Part shown: positions 9,522 to 21,499 of the stretch, one piece after another | Layout of the letters: every line of letters starts with the position of its first letter | Position numbering within the stretch: position 1 is the stretch's first letter | Assembly: GCF_004210375.1 (NCBI RefSeq) | Contig: NC_134825.1 | Coordinates: forward strand, 73,151,558 to 73,215,557 | Length of the DNA: 64,000 bases | From: Tachypleus tridentatus | Taxonomy: Eukaryota > Arthropoda > Merostomata > Xiphosura > Limulidae | Direction of reading: 5' to 3' | Translations under genes and position numbers: made by a program | The notes under the pieces: generated by a model | What the model was told of the DNA's origin: nothing | Database searches by the model: none | The model's input: the letters and a program-made list of their open reading frames with translations, nothing else

Positions 9522-12500
9522 TTAAATGAGATTAAAAAGATTAATGGCCATTAAAAATTTAAAAACATTATCAAGGTGGACAGAGTCACCATCACCAATA
9601 ACTCTGTCCAATGTTACAGACTGACCCTGGGAAAAAATATGTTTAAAATATTGCCGTCGTTGAGAATTGTAACGATGTCAAGAAAGTAAAACGTGGCTGA
9701 TAGTGATTTGAGTGTTACACAAACTACACATTGGTGCATCAGTTCCGGATAAAAGAAAATGATGAGTTAAAAAACTGTGACCAATGCGTAGCCTAGTGAG
9801 AACAACTTCCTCCTTCCGAACTTTACGAAAGCTAGGTGGCCAAAGTCCAATTTCGGGTTTGATTTGAAAAAGTTTGTTGTCACGTTGCTCACTCCAAGTG
9901 GACTGCCAGCTGGCACGGAGCCGAGCCTTGAAGACAACACCATAGTCCATGTACGAAATAGGCATAGGATTGATGGTGCTGAAGCAGACATATTTAGCTG
10001 CCATGTCTGCAAGCTCGTTCCCGCGAATACCAACATGGCCTGGTATCCAGAAAAACTGGATTGAAGTAGCTGCTAATGAGAAATGGGCCAGTCGGTTTCG
10101 AATATCAGCGAGAATAGGATGTGAGCTAACGTGTAGCGATTCCAAGTCAAGTATAGAACTAAGCGGATCAGTAAAAATAGTGCAGTTGGAGTACTGCTCA
10201 GCTGCAATATGATCCAGGGCAAGAGATATGGCATACAGTTCAGCAGTGAACACAGAAGCTGTAGAAGGGATTCTGCGCGCAACTACTGACCCATAGCAAA
10301 CCATAGCAGAGCCCACTGAATTACCTGATTTGGAACCATCTGTATAAATGGGAACTGAATGATTGTTTGAAAGATATTCATTGAATAAAAGACGGTACTT
10401 CCAATCTGGAGTATCTGCCTTTTTTAGGTGACTGAAAGAAAGGTCACATTTGGGGGCTGTAATAAGCCATGGTGGGATGGGCCAACCTGTAGAATCTGCA
10501 ATGTTATCCAAGGACAGACCCAATTCATCCAATTGATGCGAAGGCCAAACGGAGCAATGACAGATCGTCTGTTCTGAAAAAGTACTGCCCACCGAGGAGG
10601 AAAACACATTTCCAGGTGGGATGCTTTGGTAAGGAATGAAGTTTCAAAGTATATTGTAAAGATAGTTGCAAACGGCGAAGATCTAGAGAAGGTTCATGAG
10701 ATTCAATGTATATACTTTGAACTGGAGAGGTATGGAAAGCCCCAGTGCAGAGTCGAAGTCCTTGGTGATGAATGGGGTCCAGCATCTTTAAGGCCGAGGG
10801 TCTGGCAGAGCCATAGACCATTGATCCATAATCGAGTTTCGATCTAATAAGAGCACGATATACCTTTAACATTGAACAGCGATCTGCCCCCCAACTGGTA
10901 GAAGAGAGAACACGAAGGATGTTCAGTGCTCTTGGGCATTTGACCCGAAGCTGCTTTAAGTGTGATATAAAGGTCAGTTTACGATCAAAGATAAGCCCCA
11001 AGAGCTTGGTCTCCGAAACCACTGGCAGCAAGACTTCACCGATATGAAGTTCAGGATCAGGTTGAATACCCCGTCGACGGCAAAAGTGCATGCATACAGT
11101 TTTGGAGAGAGAGAAATTAAAGCCGTTCGCCAGAGTCCACTTCCGTACACAATTGAGGGCAGTTTGTAGTTGCCGCTAAATATATCTCATGTTTGACGAC
11201 TGACATGAGATGTGAAAGTCGTCGACATACAGCCCATTCGCAACAGTGAGAGGGAGTTGTTCAGTGATGGCATTTATTCTTATACTGAAGAGTGTAACAT
11301 TCAATACACAGCCTTGAGGGACTCCAAGTTCCTGTACAAAAGAACGGGAAAGTGTCGAACCCACACGAACTTGGAATCTCCAGTCCATTAAAATTTTTTT
11401 AATAAACATAGGTAGATGGCCACGTAACCCATATGTATGGAGGTCTCGCAAAACGCCATACCTCCATGTTGTGTCGTAAGCCTTCTCTGATAGATGTTTC
11501 AAGACGAATTAGGTGGTCTGTGGTGGAGTGCTGTCGACAAAACCCACACTGGGTGGGCAAGAGGAGGTTGTTTGATTCAAGGAACCAAACAAGATGAGCA
11601 TTAACCATCCTTTCTAATGTCTTACAGAGACAGCTCGTCAAAGCAATTGGACGGTAGTTTGAAGGGATCTTGGGATCTTTCCCTGGCTTAGAGAAAGGTA
11701 AAATAATAGCCTGGCGCCAGGCATCAGGAAAAACATTCTCCTGCCAGATCCGGTTGAAAACAATCAGAAGGACATCAAGAGAAGCAGGAGATAGATGGTG
11801 CAGCATGTCATAATGAATATCATCAGGTCCAACAGACGTACTGGCAGACCGATGAAGGGCCATTTTTAGTTCCACCAGGGTAAAGGGACAATTATAGTCA
11901 AAGAAACAGTCAGTTCGAAAGGAAAGAGGTGATTGCTCTGCCCAAGTCTTGATGGCCAGGAAGGTGGAGGAACAAGCAGAAGTGCTAGATACCCAGCAAA
12001 AGCTTTCACCTAGAGTGTTAGCGATGTTCCGAACATCAGTCACCCCCTGACCATCAGAGAGTAGGATCGAGAGGGGGACAGAATTGTAGTGCCCATTAAC
12101 CTTTCGAATCCTGTCCCATATGATCTTGGAACTGGTGGTAGAAGATATGCTGGTTGTGAACTTAATACAAGATTCCTTCTGGCTTTGACGTCTTACCCAC
12201 CTAGCATGTGCACGGGCCCGCTGGAAAGCAACCCGGTTTGAAAGTGTGGGATATCTACGAAAAGTATCCCAGGCCCGCTTTTGAGCCTTCCGTGCTAAGT
12301 GGCAAGCAGGATTCCACCACGGACGAGGATATCGTGGAAAATGTGTCGAGGTTTTAGGAATACACTGAGCAGCTGCATGTGTAATACAGTCAGTTACCGC
12401 TGCTACACAGTCGTCTATTGATGGCAGGATCAAGTTCTGCGAGAGCAGTGAAAGTGGACCAGTCTGCCTAATCCAGCTTCCACTGGGGCACAAGGGTAGG

Positions 12501-13166
12501 GTGGCATCGACCACGTCCAGTCTCTCTCAAAAGGATCGGAAAATGATCACTGCCTAGTGGATTATTGTCAACCCTCCATGAAAAATGGGAGAATAATGAA
12601 GGGGAACAAACTGAGAGATCAATAGCGGTAAAGGACTGACTAGGTGCATGAAAGTAAGTGGAAGAACCAGTATTGAAAAGAGAAAGATTGTGATCAGAGA
12701 GCATCCGCTCTACAGATCGGCCCCTCCCATCAATAATAGCACTTCCCCAGAGGGGATGATGTCCATTAAAATCCCCTAGGATTAGAAATGGAGATGGCAA
12801 TTGTTCAACGAGAGCATCAAGATCTGATTGATCATATGTCTCTCCAGGGGACAGGTACAGAGAACAAACAGTGATGGTATGACCCAAGGAAACACGGATG
12901 GCTACAGCCTCCAAGGGTGTGTTGAGTGACAAAGACAGGGTGGGCACGTGTTGATCAACCAACAGTGCCACCCCTCCATGTACTCGACCATCACACAACC
13001 TGTCATTTCTGTACAGAGAAAACTGTCGAATGGAGACAGTATCAGCAGTTTTGAGAAATGTTTCTTGTAAAGAAAGACAAACAGGATGGTAGAAAGCAAT
13101 CAGCATTTTGATATCATCCAGATTAGAACGTAAACCTCGACAGTTCCATTGTATCAAGGTGGCCAT
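9522..13166 (-). pseudogene. LINE ORF2: endonuclease-RT-RNase H, inactivated
   Basis: The start is ATG at 13166 ('MATLIQWNCRGLRSN'), four bases after the ORF1 stop in TTCTTAAAAATGGCC. The APE endonuclease shows LQETF, ILGDFNGHH and SDHFPILL. The RT shows 'SNYRPIALTS', KAYDTTW (motif A remnant), GVPQGC and YVDD. The RNase H shows 'IYTDGSKSG', FTAELYA, FTDP and 'WIPGHVGIRGNELAD'. Lesions seen are: TAG at 12468, a frameshift near 12420, a deletion with frameshift near 11500 that removes the start of RT motif A including its first aspartate, TAG at 11176, a frameshift near 10600, and TGA at 9678 where the truncated copy has Cys. After that stop the frame stays open to TAA at 9522, matching the C-terminus of the 1508-1798 fragment. 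Six lesions make function impossible, but every domain is still readable. Confidence 0.92.
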
Positions 13167-13168
13167 TT

Positions 13169-14391
13169 TTAAGAATGGGTAGGTGAAGTGGCTGGAGAAC
13201 CCTTCAGTTTACGACCACGCCTTTTTTCTTTACTGTGTTTAGTCGTCGGAGGAGGTCTATCAACCTCCATGGATCCTGCTCTGGGTCGGGTGGGCAGGTT
13301 TTTGTTATTGGAAGGGGAATCCAGTGACTGAGGACGCGAACGAATAATTGTTTTGTCTCTTGTGGTGGGAGAAAAAGATGTATCAGAAGAAATGCCTGTA
13401 TTTGAAACTGAAGGACGTGGATCTTGTGGTTTGTTGGAAGGTATGGGAGGAACAGAGATGGGTGTAGAAGACGATTCATCAACCTTTTTAACCAGGAAGG
13501 TCAAAAGGCTTTTCATTTGTTTTGAAATCGATTCTCTTGGAGGCACAGAGAGATGTCTGCACTCCCACTGTAGTTGTGGAATGAAGTGCAGAAGCATATG
13601 TCCGAGATGGAGTTGTGGACAGCAATTTCCGAGCCCCAGGATAACTAATGTTATGTGTCGTTTTCAAACGCTGCACCTCTTTTTCCTCCAACCATTTTGG
13701 GCAAGAATGAAAGTAAGAGGGGTGAGAACCATTGCAGTTTACGCAATGTGGGTTCATGTCACAGTCATAGGCATCGTGGTCCTTGCCTCCACAACGAGCA
13801 CATGTCAGGGAACCACGACAAGATGTCTTTGAGTGGGCGAATCTCTGACATTGGAAACATCGAAGAGGGTTTGGTATGTATGGCCGAACCCTGCAAATGA
13901 GATAACCTGCCTTGATGGTGGCAAGTGCACGTGGTGAAATAAATGTTAAAACGAGGGTATTTGTTGGCAGTGTAACTCCATCTTTGCGAGTGGAGATGCA
14001 CCTCACTGCAGAAACTCCTTGAGTGAAGAGACCAGCGAGAATCTCTGACTCGGGAACGTTCTTCAAATCACTATCAACAATAACTCCTCGTGAAGAATTC
14101 AAGGTAGCATGGGGTGTAACCTCAATAGGTATATCCCCAATTGCCTTTGAATTCAAGAGGAATTCACTGTGTTGGGATGTGGATGTTTCAACCAATATGT
14201 CACCAGATCGAAGTTTCTTTACTGACTTTGGAGAACCAGCAAGTCCCTCTAGTCCCTTTTGAATAAAAAAAAGGAGACATTTGCCCTAAAGGTTTTTCCG
14301 AAAGAGAATGTAAGATAAGAAAATGAGGTACGTGTGTTACTGATGTTGAAGATTGCTGTTCTGAGTATTCAAGAAGTGGTCGCTTACCCAT
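13169..14391 (-). pseudogene. LINE ORF1: gag-like CCHC protein, frameshifted
   Basis: The frame starts MGKRPLLEYSEQQSS at 14391 and ends 'SPATSPTHS' with TAA at 13169. In the middle are three zinc knuckles in a row: CFQCQRFAHSKTSC, CARCGGKDHDAYDC and CVNCNGSHPSYFHSC (about 13680-13890). This is the nucleic-acid-binding module of Jockey/I-group ORF1 proteins. The C-terminus is Pro/Ser-rich and basic (KEKRRGRKLKG). Two frame changes are needed: one at a run of eight Ts on the coding strand (14265-14272 on plus as A8) and one near 13545-13570. One T fewer in the first run would join the frames. The first could be slippage or simple decay; the second is decay. The predicted intact length is near 400 residues. 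Confidence 0.9.
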
Positions 14392-14879
14392 TGACTTTTT
14401 TTTTTTTTACAATTTTATTTAAATTTTTTAGAGGATCCATAGGAAAAGGAAAAAATTTCGGTTCCCACTGACCCCACCCACCATGGAGCCCTACGAGGGG
14501 ATGCACTACAATGTCATGCAAGGGCAATGCAGCAACGCCAAGGTTTCGTGAGCACTATACCCAAACACCAGCATCAGGCACAATGTCCACAACACCCGTT
14601 GAGAACTTCCAACACTGGTACTTGGTTGACTCTAGCCCAAGTGGACCAGCCGATTGACCCAAGGGGGCCACCCAAAGGCCGCCCGTCTACAGGAATTCGA
14701 GGCCAGAGTGGTGTGTTAGGGTTGGACCCCTCAACCAACAGGATCCTCTCTTCCCCTTCACGGGTCGTCACGCACGGCAAACACGTGGGTGGATGTTTAG
14801 ATCCCAGAGAAGGTAACCAGATAGAACAGAACCTTCCCTGGGATGTCCCCTCACCACGTACAGGAATCCACACCGAGGG
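14392..14879 (-). other. LINE 5' UTR (probable internal promoter region)
   Basis: This GC-richer stretch lies between the target duplication and the ORF1 start, with a run of about 15 As just before the ORF1 ATG (poly-T at 14398-14413 on plus). A frame without its own ATG stays open for about 100 codons across most of it (towards 14574). LINEs of this group normally carry an internal promoter at the 5' end. I see no specific motif that proves it here. Confidence 0.7.
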
Positions 14880-14893
14880 GGCTTTACTATAAG
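14880..14893. repeat. LINE target-site duplication, right copy
   Basis: Exact 14-bp match to 8292-8305. Confidence 0.92.
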
Positions 14894-14925
14894 AAATACA
14901 TACAAAATAAATAATCATCTGGAAA
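14894..14925 (+). mobile_element. SINE family B tail, right part
   Basis: 'aaatacatacaaaataaat' continues the SINE tail interrupted at 8305. Other family B copies end in 'aagaaaacacacacaaa'. Confidence 0.7.
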
Positions 14926-16066
14926 CATATTATTCTCATGTGTGTACAGCAAGAAAAACCTTTATTTTTCTATAAATAGAAAATAATATACACCTCACGT
15001 ATATTCTGTTAACGTTTCCTAAGCTTTATACAAATATTCTGCAGTTAGTTAATATCCTTCACCATATCGTAAATTGCGCTAATCCTAGCTTAGATAAAGA
15101 TCACACACCATAAACATTGTTCAATAAAGATTATCCTTGTCACAGCCTCGTTTCTAGGGATAGTAGAGAGACTAGCAGAAGTTGGCAAGTGTCAATAACT
15201 GAAGTGTAACACAGCTTTGCCAGATATAATATTAGGAATTTTCATTCTGAGTTACCAATATTTTCTGTTTTGTGTAGAAGTGCTTTGGATCTAATTCAAA
15301 ACGTAGATAACATTAGCATATTGATCTTGTAGGTAAGGCCATCGCTGGTACAAGCCTGAGTATTATCCTGTTGTCTGTTAACAAATATTTTGCGTTATTC
15401 ATTCACTTGCGTTTGTTTTCCAGACAATTATTTTGCTTGCTTAACATTTCCCGAATTTGTTCAGTACTTATAATTTTCTGTTGGAAATCAGTGTATCTCA
15501 ATACTGCAGGTCCAACGACCTATTTAGTAACAGTAACTTATAATAAGTCAGTGTCAGAAATAGAACTTTTAGTCAACACTCCAGGTGTTTCTATTTTTAT
15601 TTCACAATTACTCAACTAATACACATCTAAGGTGAAAGAAAAAATAACAACAAAAGAAATTTTAAGTGTTTAGCAAATCATGATAAGGTTGTTTAGGCCT
15701 GAATACTACAATGAAAACAGACTTTTATGGTTGAAATCCCACATCTTTAATCCAGAAAAGCATAAAAAAACATTAAATCTTTTTTTAAATTTGATTCTGC
15801 AACTCCATTGTGCGCGAATTCATTTAAAATTTTAGTGACATCTTTTAAAATATATTAGTCATTTTTAACAGCTTGAATTAGTTGCATATACATTACTACT
15901 AAACATAACAATATACAATTACACTGCACAATAAAGTTTTTGCTTCTTGAACATTGTTGGGTGTTCCTTCTAGATTTTTGGCTGCTGATCATGAAAATCA
16001 CATTCAAATTTGTCCATCACGTACCGTTTCATCGAAATCTTCAGTTTTCACCAGGACATTGCTACA
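14926..16066. other. AT-rich DNA with no recognised gene
   Basis: An 82-codon frame at 15371-15619 has no recognisable motif. No transposon ends are seen. Confidence 0.4.
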
Positions 16067-16186
16067 ATGGAAAAACGATATCAGGGCAACTGGAATCCGT
16101 CAATGCTTGCTGACAACTGTTGGCCACTGCAACGTGATGCACCGAACATTGAATACAAACGAAAATCAGGAGCAAAACACTTTTAA
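16067..16186 (+). pseudogene. Short transposon-like C-terminal peptide, 39 aa
   Basis: ATG at 16067 opens a frame reading MEKRYQGNWNPSMLADNCW and ending KRKSGAKHF-stop. The 'YQGNWNPSMLADxCW' wording looks to me like a peptide that recurs in arthropod repeats, but I cannot name its element. No upstream partner frame is clear. Treat it as a probable mobile-element fragment. Confidence 0.3.
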
Positions 16187-16456
16187 TTATGTTGAACTTA
16201 ATTGCGTATTAGAAACATAAACGCAATTAACTACGTTATTGCCGGTAAACAGTTAACTGTCTCTTTCTCGGAGTTCCTACGTGATGAAGCAAAACCAAAT
16301 GTATACCCACCAGATACCTGTCACAATCAGCAAAAACTTTTCAACAAAATTGTTGTGCAGTGTCATTGCTGCAGTGGAAACAATTCGGTATGTAGTTTGA
16401 AGAATATGCCTATGTATTTTTTGAACTAGATGGTTGACTGGGGCAAACCACAGTCT

Positions 16457-16733
16457 TGTTTGTTTTTGAATTTCGCACGCAGCTACTCGAGGGCTATCTG
16501 TGTCGTCCCTAATTTAGCAGTGTAAGACTAGAGGGAAGGCAGCTAGTCATCACCACCCACCGCCAACTCTTGGGCTACTCTTTTACCAACGAATAGTGGG
16601 ATTGATCGTAACACTATAACGCCCTCACGGCTCAAAGGGCGAGCATGTTTGGCGCGACGGGGATGCGAACCCGCGACTCTCACATTACGAGTCGCACGCA
16701 CGCCTTAACACGCATGGCCATGCCGGGCCAAAC
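16457..16733 (-). mobile_element. SINE family A, full length, CpG-rich
   Basis: This is the best-preserved copy: tail 'tgtttttgaatttcgcacgc', body, and tRNA-like head ending 'atggccatgccgggcc'. Its CpGs are mostly intact ('tggcgcgacggggatgcg'), in contrast to the copies at 20845 and 39314. Confidence 0.92.
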
Positions 16734-17339
16734 CAGTCACACAAAATAAAATTTCTTTCTCTTGACATTGAAATATTCAACAGGTAGAATATTCACGGAA
16801 TGAAAGAGTAATAGTGACATTCACTACATCTGAGAGAAAAAAAAAGTTTTATCTCTTGTTTTTGGTACCAACATTTCTAGATATTCTGATTGTTTTGAAC
16901 TGAAATGTTTGAACGGGTGAAATTATCCTACTGTGTGAAATTGACAAACAGCATGTTACTTATCATGGATGTAATATTGGTGTTTTATTTGGTTATAATA
17001 AAACATTTTCTAAATTTTCAGTCACTCAAAATGAAGAATTTAATAAAGCATTCGCATTTTTTCTAAATAGTTTAACGTTATTTCAGTAGTAGAAACAGTA
17101 AAAGTAGTAAGACAAAATTAGCTCCGTACGTACTCATTGTAAATAGTACCAAAGTTAATATCAAACTTGTAACTACAAGTTCCCTAAACAAATACAGTGA
17201 AAGAACCAAGGGATCATAATTCGAATCAGAATGTTTGTGTGAAGAATCTGGTTTAAACGTAAGCTCACTGTTCGTTGTTACAAAATGAAAATAAATGGTG
17301 GCATGGTTAATAAGCATTGGTGAAACAGACCCAATGATG

Positions 17340-19251
17340 CCTGTGAACTAAGCAGTTAATGGGAGCCAATGATACATGTTCTAAAGGCAAATAAGAGTAC
17401 AACTACACGTGAAGCTCGTAGAAACGTCATTTGATCAAAGTAATTCACATGTAACTCAACCATTAAAAATATATTTCAAAGGCGTGTAACACTTGTAACC
17501 AGAAAGTTCTGATCCTGTTTCAAACTACACACCTGCTTGACCTTTCAACCAGTTGGATTTCATCGATCTCACATATTCAATCTGGAGCTTTATTAGCAAA
17601 GGTCACATTCTGGACTAGTTTGGCTATCTTGTTTTCAATTAGCTAACAACATTTCCCATTATCATGTGTTAAAACTCCCAGTAGTAGTTAATTGCCATGG
17701 AAGGATTAATACAAGACTAAGACTACCAGACTGAATATTCAACTACTAGAACTTATGGATGAAGATGTGTTGTTGGCTGACACATCAAACACTAGGAATC
17801 TAGTTGAGCCAGTTGTTGGGCTAGCTTTAAGTCACTAGTGAACCCACATCTGGATCTTGAAACATCTAAAGACTATTCAACAAAATGCCACCTCAATGCT
17901 GGTGAAACTCAGTCTACATGCAGCATCTGGACAAAAGGGTTTCTCACACCTTTGTTATTGCTGTTAAAGAAGTAGTCTAGTCAAACATCTAGACATCACT
18001 GGAAACCTCTGTTTAGATGTCCCTTTAGAGGGTGTCTAAGACACCATAATATCCAGAAGCCAAAGACCCTCCTGGAACTTGCATTGAAGGGTGGCCAAAT
18101 ACCAGGTACAATACTGATGCTGAATCAGCACCTAGTACTACAATGATAGTCACAAACCTCCATTGGATGTGCCAGCAACCTCTGGAGTGAGATATCAGCA
18201 GAGATCTCGCCAGCAGTCATAATACCACCACCAATGACTGCAAGATCTAAACAGATAAATGAAGTAGCATCAGCTATCAAGGCTTCCCAGACCACTAGTA
18301 AAATAAAGCAAAAAGTCTCCCAGCATTGACAATGAAATATTTTAGCCATGAGTAATAGTTCTAGTAACTTCATCTATCATCATAGAGAGATTTTAACATT
18401 AAAATTTGTAATGTCTGTAAATGAGCACACATCAGATGGAGGTCTGAGCCCCTAATGATCAAAAAGTAAACTAGTTGTGGCAGAGACCACTACTACCATC
18501 AGGATATGAAGTCCACCATCAATGTGCTAAATTTGTAGACACACACAGAGTGGGCTGGTCAATGAAAACGATGCCATCCACATAATGACTGCCCCAATCA
18601 TCACGAATGATGGTCAATTTTTTAAAGTTTAATAAAGTTTTCATAAGATCTATTTTTGAAGATGCTAAATTTCTTTTCAATAAGTGCATTACTTTTATTA
18701 ATTTTATAAATATTTCAGTAAGTTTTGTCCATCTTTATTGTACTGTAAACAAAATACCCGATAGTTTGTCGATTCAGTTAATTGGGTTGAATTTATAATT
18801 CCTTTTGTTCATTAAAACTATCATAAAAATTGCAAAGCAAACATATTACATCAGGAACTCTCAAGGAACATTTTTGAAATCTAAAAATTTTTTTAAAAAT
18901 AAGTTATTTTACTTCCTTATACTTTAGATGGGAGTTATTTAGTTTTGCACTACAGATGTTTTACATAATTATATTTATGTAAATTTACCCTTGTGACAAA
19001 ACTAGATAAAATACATCAGTTTACATCTATATTTACCATAATCCAACTTACATGCATAAACAATCTAAAGCTCCTACTTTTGAATAAATTGATTCCAAAG
19101 ATTCAAAAATAAAATAAAAAGTGGTGGTGCACAATTAAACTTTTTTGATAAAGTATCCATTGTGAAGGTAATTTATCTTAACATTCTGAAATCAATTGAT
19201 AGATATTCCAGACAAGAGCTTGACTAATAAAATTTCATTGATATGGTAATA
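17340..19251. other. Unidentified CpG-poor DNA
   Basis: About 17,500-18,600 is less AT-rich than its surroundings and may be an old repeat, but no frame or terminus is recognisable. From 18,600 it is very AT-rich. Confidence 0.35.
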
Positions 19252-19321
19252 CAGGGTGTTCGGAAAGTCACTGTACAGTTTTGTAATGATATAAGTGCAC
19301 AGTGACTTTCCGAACACCCTG
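19252..19321. mobile_element. 70-bp palindromic mariner-type mini-element
   Basis: Both ends read CAGGGTGTTCGGAAAGTCACTGT inward (one mismatch over about 26 bp), and the element is flanked by TA on each side (19250-19251 and 19322-19323). Such ends are typical of mariner-like elements. Only about 20 bp separate the two arms, so it is almost a pure hairpin. Confidence 0.85.
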
Positions 19322-20844
19322 TAGTAGTAGTTTCCAGCAACGCAAATTTCCAAACTGTGTGGCAAAAACTGGTGATATTCTGGGGTTGTATTTCATCACC
19401 AGGTCTAATTATGTGGAAATTAACAATTGCATTACCTAAAGATTTGTTCCCAAAATGACAAGCATGCCTTAATTACTGAATATAACATTTATAAAATCCA
19501 ATAATATTACAAAATTTATTGTCCCATTTTTTATTTATACAAAAATATTTTGTATCTTCAGGAGTTAAACGTCATGCATCTCACTTCAAGAATTATACAC
19601 AATCTGAAATTAGGTTCCTCAAGATGAAATTAAGTTATATGCATTTTCAAAACTTTTTGTTGAGTGTCTGACACTACAGTAAACAACAGACTTATTTTTC
19701 AAAAATTTACATCAAAATGTTATTTTTGTGTGAATGTTTTTTAAATGAGGCCTCTTTTTAGATATAATGATGTTCAATGTTCACTGAAGACAGGATTTTA
19801 ATTTGTTGGATAAGGTACAAAAAAGTTACTATAATTCTCCCTGTTTTAAAAGATAAAGGTTATGAAAATAGTTTCACATACAAGCACAATGTTATTTTCC
19901 TTAAAACACTGAAAAATTAACATAACTTATTAACATGTTTGAAATTCCAAGATAAATAGATACTTTGCATGTTAAACCTCTAGGGCACAGCTAGAAAATA
20001 ACATGAACATTTGATATCTTGTAATTGTTCAAAGCTTTAGTCTAAAATATTTTTTTCATTAACCAGGGTAAAATTATGGAGAAGTTTGTTTTAAAGATGA
20101 TGTGCTCAGTTGGCTTGGGTTTTTTTTTAGGATCTGTTTAAAAAGTTCTTGGCAATAAGGTTATGAGTACCTTGTTTCAAGAATGAAACGTTTAAAAATG
20201 ACTTTATTGGGCCAACTGGATATCTGACATCCATTTGTGTTCTTACATACATGTCTTTAGAGTTTTGCAAATTTCTTCAGCATTCAAGCAAACCTCCAGA
20301 ATCCATTCATGTACATTCTATGAATACATGTACCCATCAATTTCCTTCAGGTTTCCAGCATATTTGCAATCCTTTGCAAGATCAGGAATCCTTTAACTGT
20401 TAAACAACAGATTCTATATCTGTTTTTGTTTTGTAGTGACTGGTTTTCCTTACCAGAAGATTTGACATATTTACAAGGAACAGTAAATTTCCCACAGTAA
20501 AGAAAAATTAAAATACAAGACACAATTCTAATATTAATCATATAAAAGTCTGCAAAATTGAACAGCAATAGTACAGCGTAAACACAGATAGAATATTTTA
20601 TTCGTACACTATCCATGTTAATTTACCATGCATTAGTAAAGAGTTTTATTTTATAACACTTCCAAACCACATAGAACTTCATTACTTTCATGCACCATAA
20701 TAACAGGTTTTCATACATTTACTTTCTAACAAGAACAGGAAATGAAGTTTCAGGCTGCTGTACTTCAGTGCAAGTCATTTGAAAAATACTTCCTTTTATT
20801 TAAAGCAAACTGATTGTACATGTAATGTTCTTACATAAAGCTAC
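19322..20844. other. AT-rich CpG-poor DNA, nothing recognised
   Basis: A minus frame of 89 codons at 20347-20616 is hydrophobic and cysteine-containing but has no motif I know. I do not call it a gene. Confidence 0.35.
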
Positions 20845-21092
20845 ATAAGGGCTGTCTGCACATACAAGTGCAGCTGGTCCTAATTTTGAACAGACAAACT
20901 AGAATAAAGACAGCTAATCAACAGAACCCACCACTAATTCTTGTGTATGACTGAATAGTGGAATTTAATCACTCTTTTAACACATTCACAACCCTAAATT
21001 GCTGAGCATATTATGGCAGCAATGGGATACAAAGCATGGACCTTTGAACTCACAGTTTAAATATGCTTCTGAGCCAGTTTAGTCCCCATTTT
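20845..21092 (-). mobile_element. SINE family A, CpG-decayed
   Basis: Segment order is as in family A ('gctacataagggctgtctgca', 'agacagctaatcaacag...ccacca', 'gaatagtggaattt', 'gctgagcatatta'). Ancestral CpGs in the body and head are TpG or CpA. Confidence 0.75.
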
Positions 21093-21499
21093 ATGTACTA
21101 ACTTTTGAATATTTAATAGTTTGTTTTAATTAAAATTTTATTAGTTTTTCTAATAAATCATCATAGTAACTTTAAGGCCTAAATAATTTAACCTAAATTC
21201 ATTTGATTTGATAGAATATTTTCTAAACAAAATGGCCTAGGAAAGTATGATGTTTATTTTAAATTTTTATTATAATTTTAACAATTTTATTTGTCAAAGA
21301 CAAACAATTTTGTTAGAAAATATTATTTTAGGCAAACTTTTGGGAAATTGTAGATATTACTTGTTCATACAAAACTACGTATCACAGATGTTATATTTTC
21401 CTAATCTGAAAATGTAAATCTGATACATATATACTTCCACAGACAGAATAAACTATCTTCCTCACACCAAGTCACTAGCCTTGTAGCAACTCTCACCTA
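21093..21499. other. AT-rich DNA, nothing recognised
   Basis: No gene or repeat seen. Confidence 0.4.

Larger units (their letters stand above)
8306..14879 (-). mobile_element. Full-length I-group non-LTR retrotransposon (dead copy)
   Basis: The element runs on minus from a GC-richer 5' UTR (14392-14879) through ORF1 (three CCHC knuckles) and ORF2 (endonuclease, reverse transcriptase, RNase H) to a 3' UTR with tandem blocks and an (AATC)n tail at 8306-8320. An exact 14-bp target duplication (8292-8305 and 14880-14893) fixes both ends, giving 6574 bp. Gag-like CCHC protein plus an APE endonuclease and a terminal RNase H is the architecture of the I/Nimb group within the Jockey-I superfamily; the exact clade needs a tree. 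Both ORFs carry stops and frameshifts, so this copy cannot move by itself. The short relative at 1122-1924 shows the family was active more than once. Confidence 0.92.

Noticed and set aside
9767..10282. Additional frames on both strands overlapping the LINE RNase H
   Set aside because: They are out-of-frame shadows of ORF2.
13353..13900. Plus-strand frames over ORF1
   Set aside because: They are antisense readings of the Ser/Pro- and Cys-rich ORF1 and have no motifs of their own.
17078..17317. 79-codon hydrophobic frame on minus
   Set aside because: The leucine run comes from a simple 'agtagtaga' type sequence; no start context or conservation.
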